Assembly (NCBI GenBank): GCA_017590115.1
Contig: JAGGNK010015447.1
Location: forward strand, 1,116,001 to 1,180,000
Source: Montifringilla adamsi
Lineage: Eukaryota; Chordata; Aves; Passeriformes; Passeridae
DNA: 64,000 nucleotides
Direction of reading: 5' to 3'
In this document: positions 58,591 through 64,000 of the stretch, one piece after another
Layout: the number at the start of each line of letters is the position of its first letter
Position numbering within the stretch: the first letter of the stretch is position 1
Notes under the pieces: model-generated
Told to the model about the DNA's origin: nothing
The model's database searches: none
Seen by the model: the letters and a program-made list of their open reading frames with translations, nothing else
Program-made: the position numbers and the translations under genes

Positions 58591-58892
58591 AAAAAGAGAA
58601 CATGCTACACGTTTCTGAGGGCTCGGCGGCAGAGGGGGTGCCCCAAGCAGAGGAGCCCACGCCGCGCCCGCTCGGGCGGCGTGCGCTGCAGGCATGGAGC
58701 CCCTCCACAGGGATCCCGGCGGAGCACGGCCGGGCCCGGGGGCGCCGCAGGAGCGGAGGGGGCCGCGCCGAGCCGGGGCTGCGGCGGAGGAGGCCGCGGG
58801 GCGGGACACGGACCCGCCGCCCTCACGTCAGCGCTCCCCCTTCCCCGGCGGGCTGCCCCGGCCGCGCGGTGCGTTGTGGGAGCGGCGCTGAG

Positions 58893-63376
<4,484 letters not shown>

Positions 63377-64000
63377 GTATGTCTGTTGTTAAAAGCTCAA
63401 CTCTAGAAAGGTACACCTAGTAGGAGAATTGATGATGCTTATCCACTACTGCTCAGTATAAATATCAGCCCTGTAGAGTAGTTTTCTGCTGCTGTTTCAG
63501 TGCCACTGTTAACTCAAGGGTAGCAAGCTGTCAATATTTCCATCCAGCAGGACAATCTGCCCAAGCCACCAGCAGCTTTCTGGGCTTCTTGGAGCACCTT
63601 TGTGCATTCTGGGGCAGCCTCAGCTGGGCCTGAGCTCTGTCAGGAGCAAGCTTCAGTGCCTCTGTGTGTGTGACACAGATGAGGTAGCTATGCAAAATAA
63701 CTTCACAAAGAGTAAAACTAGTTCCAGGCAAAGCTCTTCTCCACTTTTTCTGCAATCTGTCCCTCATTACTGTGCTTCTTGCCCATATGGTTTGTTTTGG
63801 CAGGTAGCATTGATAAAATGGATTTTTAAACATAGGTTTCAGTCCATTTTGTATCAATTTACAAGCTGGCATGAGGAGAAAGAGGCAAGGGAGTAAAGAG
63901 GTACAAAAGCTTTATATCTTCTGATCCAAAAACTTAGCTTCTTATTATTTACTTAAAATGTTGGTAGTTTGTAGCCTGCATTATATTTTTAAATTTTGAT

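Overview
This is a vertebrate nuclear genome window, most likely from a songbird (passerine). Spliced genes have GT-AG introns, there are three CpG-island promoters, and the repeats are avian in type: CR1 LINE 3' ends, an ERVL-type LTR, class II (alpha/beta-like) retroviral sequence, and a copy resembling a tRNA-Ile/CR1 SINE known from zebra finch. The gene order HSP90B1 - C12orf73 - TDG - GLT8D2 - HCFC2 is the same as on human chromosome 12q23. Product names come from recognising the encoded proteins; no database search was run.

Layout. 1-300: LTR-like sequence of unclear origin. About 300-6430: a decayed endogenous retrovirus on the + strand, running from the gag end through dUTPase-protease, RT, RNase H, integrase and env to a 3' LTR. 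A second, short LTR is nested between RNase H and integrase. 6431-18100: gene-poor DNA with a minus-strand LTR (8997-9373), simple repeats, a strand-switching TTGCC-rich block (12120-13330) and an ERVL-type LTR (16950-17535). 18130-19720: the HSP90B1 CpG island, with three ER-stress elements and a separate ZNF143/NRF1/ETS motif cluster upstream. 19287-28926: HSP90B1, 18 coding exons, 794 codons, ending in KDEL. 32585-34408 (-): C12orf73/UQCC6, 67 codons, sharing a 323-bp bidirectional promoter with TDG. 34732-42151: TDG, 10 coding exons, 408 codons. 44712-54752 (-): GLT8D2, 9 coding exons, 350 codons, tail-to-tail with TDG. 58893 to the window end: the first five exons of HCFC2.

The five host genes appear intact, with phase-compatible exon joins throughout. 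They do not form one pathway. They are an ER chaperone, a mitochondrial complex III assembly micropeptide, a DNA base-excision glycosylase, a Golgi-type glycosyltransferase and a kelch-domain transcription cofactor, kept together by synteny. I saw no clear new biological system. The most informative non-genic signals are the nested retroviral insertions, the ERSE arrangement, the possible second promoter upstream of HSP90B1, a tRNA-derived SINE, a 224-bp tandem repeat and a perfect 18-bp inverted repeat.
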